From positions 1,550,001 to 1,614,000 of the forward strand of contig JAHNUO010000008.1 in the NCBI GenBank assembly GCA_019787685.1: a stretch of DNA of 64,000 nucleotides, given 5' to 3'. Below the pieces are notes generated by a model. The model saw only the letters and a program-made list of their open reading frames with translations. It had not been told where the DNA came from and made no database searches. Origin of the DNA: Chiua virens. Its lineage: Eukaryota; Basidiomycota; Agaricomycetes; Boletales; Boletaceae. Below are positions 63,406 through 64,000 of this stretch, piece by piece (positions within the stretch are counted from its first letter, which is position 1; each line of letters starts with the position of its first letter). The translations under genes and the position numbers were made by a program.

Positions 63406-64000
63406 TGAAGGTAATATATCCCGGCTGTAGTGCAATACTCAGGGGGATTGAAAGAAATAGAAAGAGGGTGAAGGAATGCGATTCCGTTCGACCCAGGGAC
63501 AACACTGAGTTGGTGAACGACAAATAATGGTTTTTGAGTAGTCCGAGATGAATCCGGGGCGAATCCGGATTAAAACGGATAGAAAGGCGGACACGGCAGT
63601 CCGAATCCGGATCGATAAAACACGAGGAGAGCGGGAGAAAACGAACGTCGACCGAAAACGATGTGAGACAGATGCACACGGGCAAAAGCTACTGTATTTT
63701 GTCAATACAGTGAATTTATAGTCCTCGGGAATACCCTCAGACTCGTCCTAAGTAAGGATAATAATAAAAAGAAGGTTTTCGTACGGTATAAAGTTCGAGA
63801 GGCACCCGAACGTCCCTGCAAGGGCTGCGTGACATGGTCTAGCCAATGCTAAGTACGAATAAGGAGCATAAAAAATAAAATAAAAGAGTCCGAGGCAAAT
63901 CGGGTGTGGATACAGCAATCTGGATGAGTTCGCACAAGCAGACAGATCAGGATCGGGATCGGGTGACGACAGGGTGTGGAAACGTGCTATGCGAGCACAG
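63406..64000 (-). repeat. second copy of the 616-bp LTR, inverted, cut by the window end
   Basis: The reverse complement matches 34505-35120 from its 3' end (ATATATTACCTTCA) to about 19 bp short of its 5' end, where the window stops. The flank at the 3' side is GCGA read on the plus strand (63402-63405). Whether this is a solo LTR or the edge of a full element cannot be told here. Confidence 0.85.

Overview
This is a gene-poor, transposon-rich stretch of a filamentous basidiomycete nuclear genome. The evidence is short GT-AG introns of about 48-70 nt splitting nearly every gene, fungus-specific families (GH5 exo-glucanase, AA9 LPMO, Ytp1-like, DUF6534 and DUF6532 proteins), and Plavaka and hAT DNA transposons typical of Agaricomycetes. 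A Rhizoctonia/Ceratobasidiaceae-like source would fit, but that is inference. No CRISPR, tRNA, rRNA or bacterial feature was seen.

Layout. 1-5.5 kb: a decayed Ty3/Gypsy chromovirus on the minus strand (element 1). 6.1-9.5 kb: a decayed hAT transposon with a 555-bp solo LTR nested in it. 9.5-10.4 kb: a dispersed 550-bp repeat and an AA9 LPMO fragment. 11-33 kb: the main host-gene block, holding a WD40 protein, a secreted GH5 exo-1,3-glucanase, an MFS (monocarboxylate-transporter-like) permease, the AAA+ ATPase CDC48, a hotdog thioesterase, a Ytp1-like membrane protein, an FMP52/TIP30-like NAD(P)-fold protein and a DUF6534 membrane protein. 33.8-38.6 kb: a nearly full-length Plavaka-type transposase gene cut by a 616-bp solo LTR. 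39-41 kb: a conserved gene of unknown function. 41.1-47.9 kb: a huge, almost perfect palindrome (two 3,142-bp arms around a 539-bp spacer) that duplicates a cullin-1 gene. One copy keeps the neddylation domain and the other ends just before it. 48-60 kb: a DUF6532 gene split by a complete 10,083-bp LTR retrotransposon (element 2, 4-bp target duplication TCGT). 60-64 kb: a small unknown gene, an F-box gene and a second inverted copy of the 616-bp LTR.

Most notable content. Element 2 carries, between pol and its 3' LTR and on the opposite strand, a spliced four-exon gene for a 367-residue protein with an exact Zn(II)2Cys6 binuclear-cluster spacing, a basic stretch and a C-terminal helical region: a transcription-factor-like cargo gene inside a retrotransposon. 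Both retrotransposons have the same GGGTTTT heptamer directly before the upstream stop codon, with the next ORF in the -1 frame. All eight substitutions between the element 2 LTRs, the one dinucleotide mismatch seen between the palindrome arms, and probably all nine in-frame stops (all TGA) in the two elements can be explained by transitions at ancestral CpG sites, which points to CpG-directed deamination. Upstream of the DUF6532 exons an exon+intron unit of 112-121 bp has been tandemly amplified.
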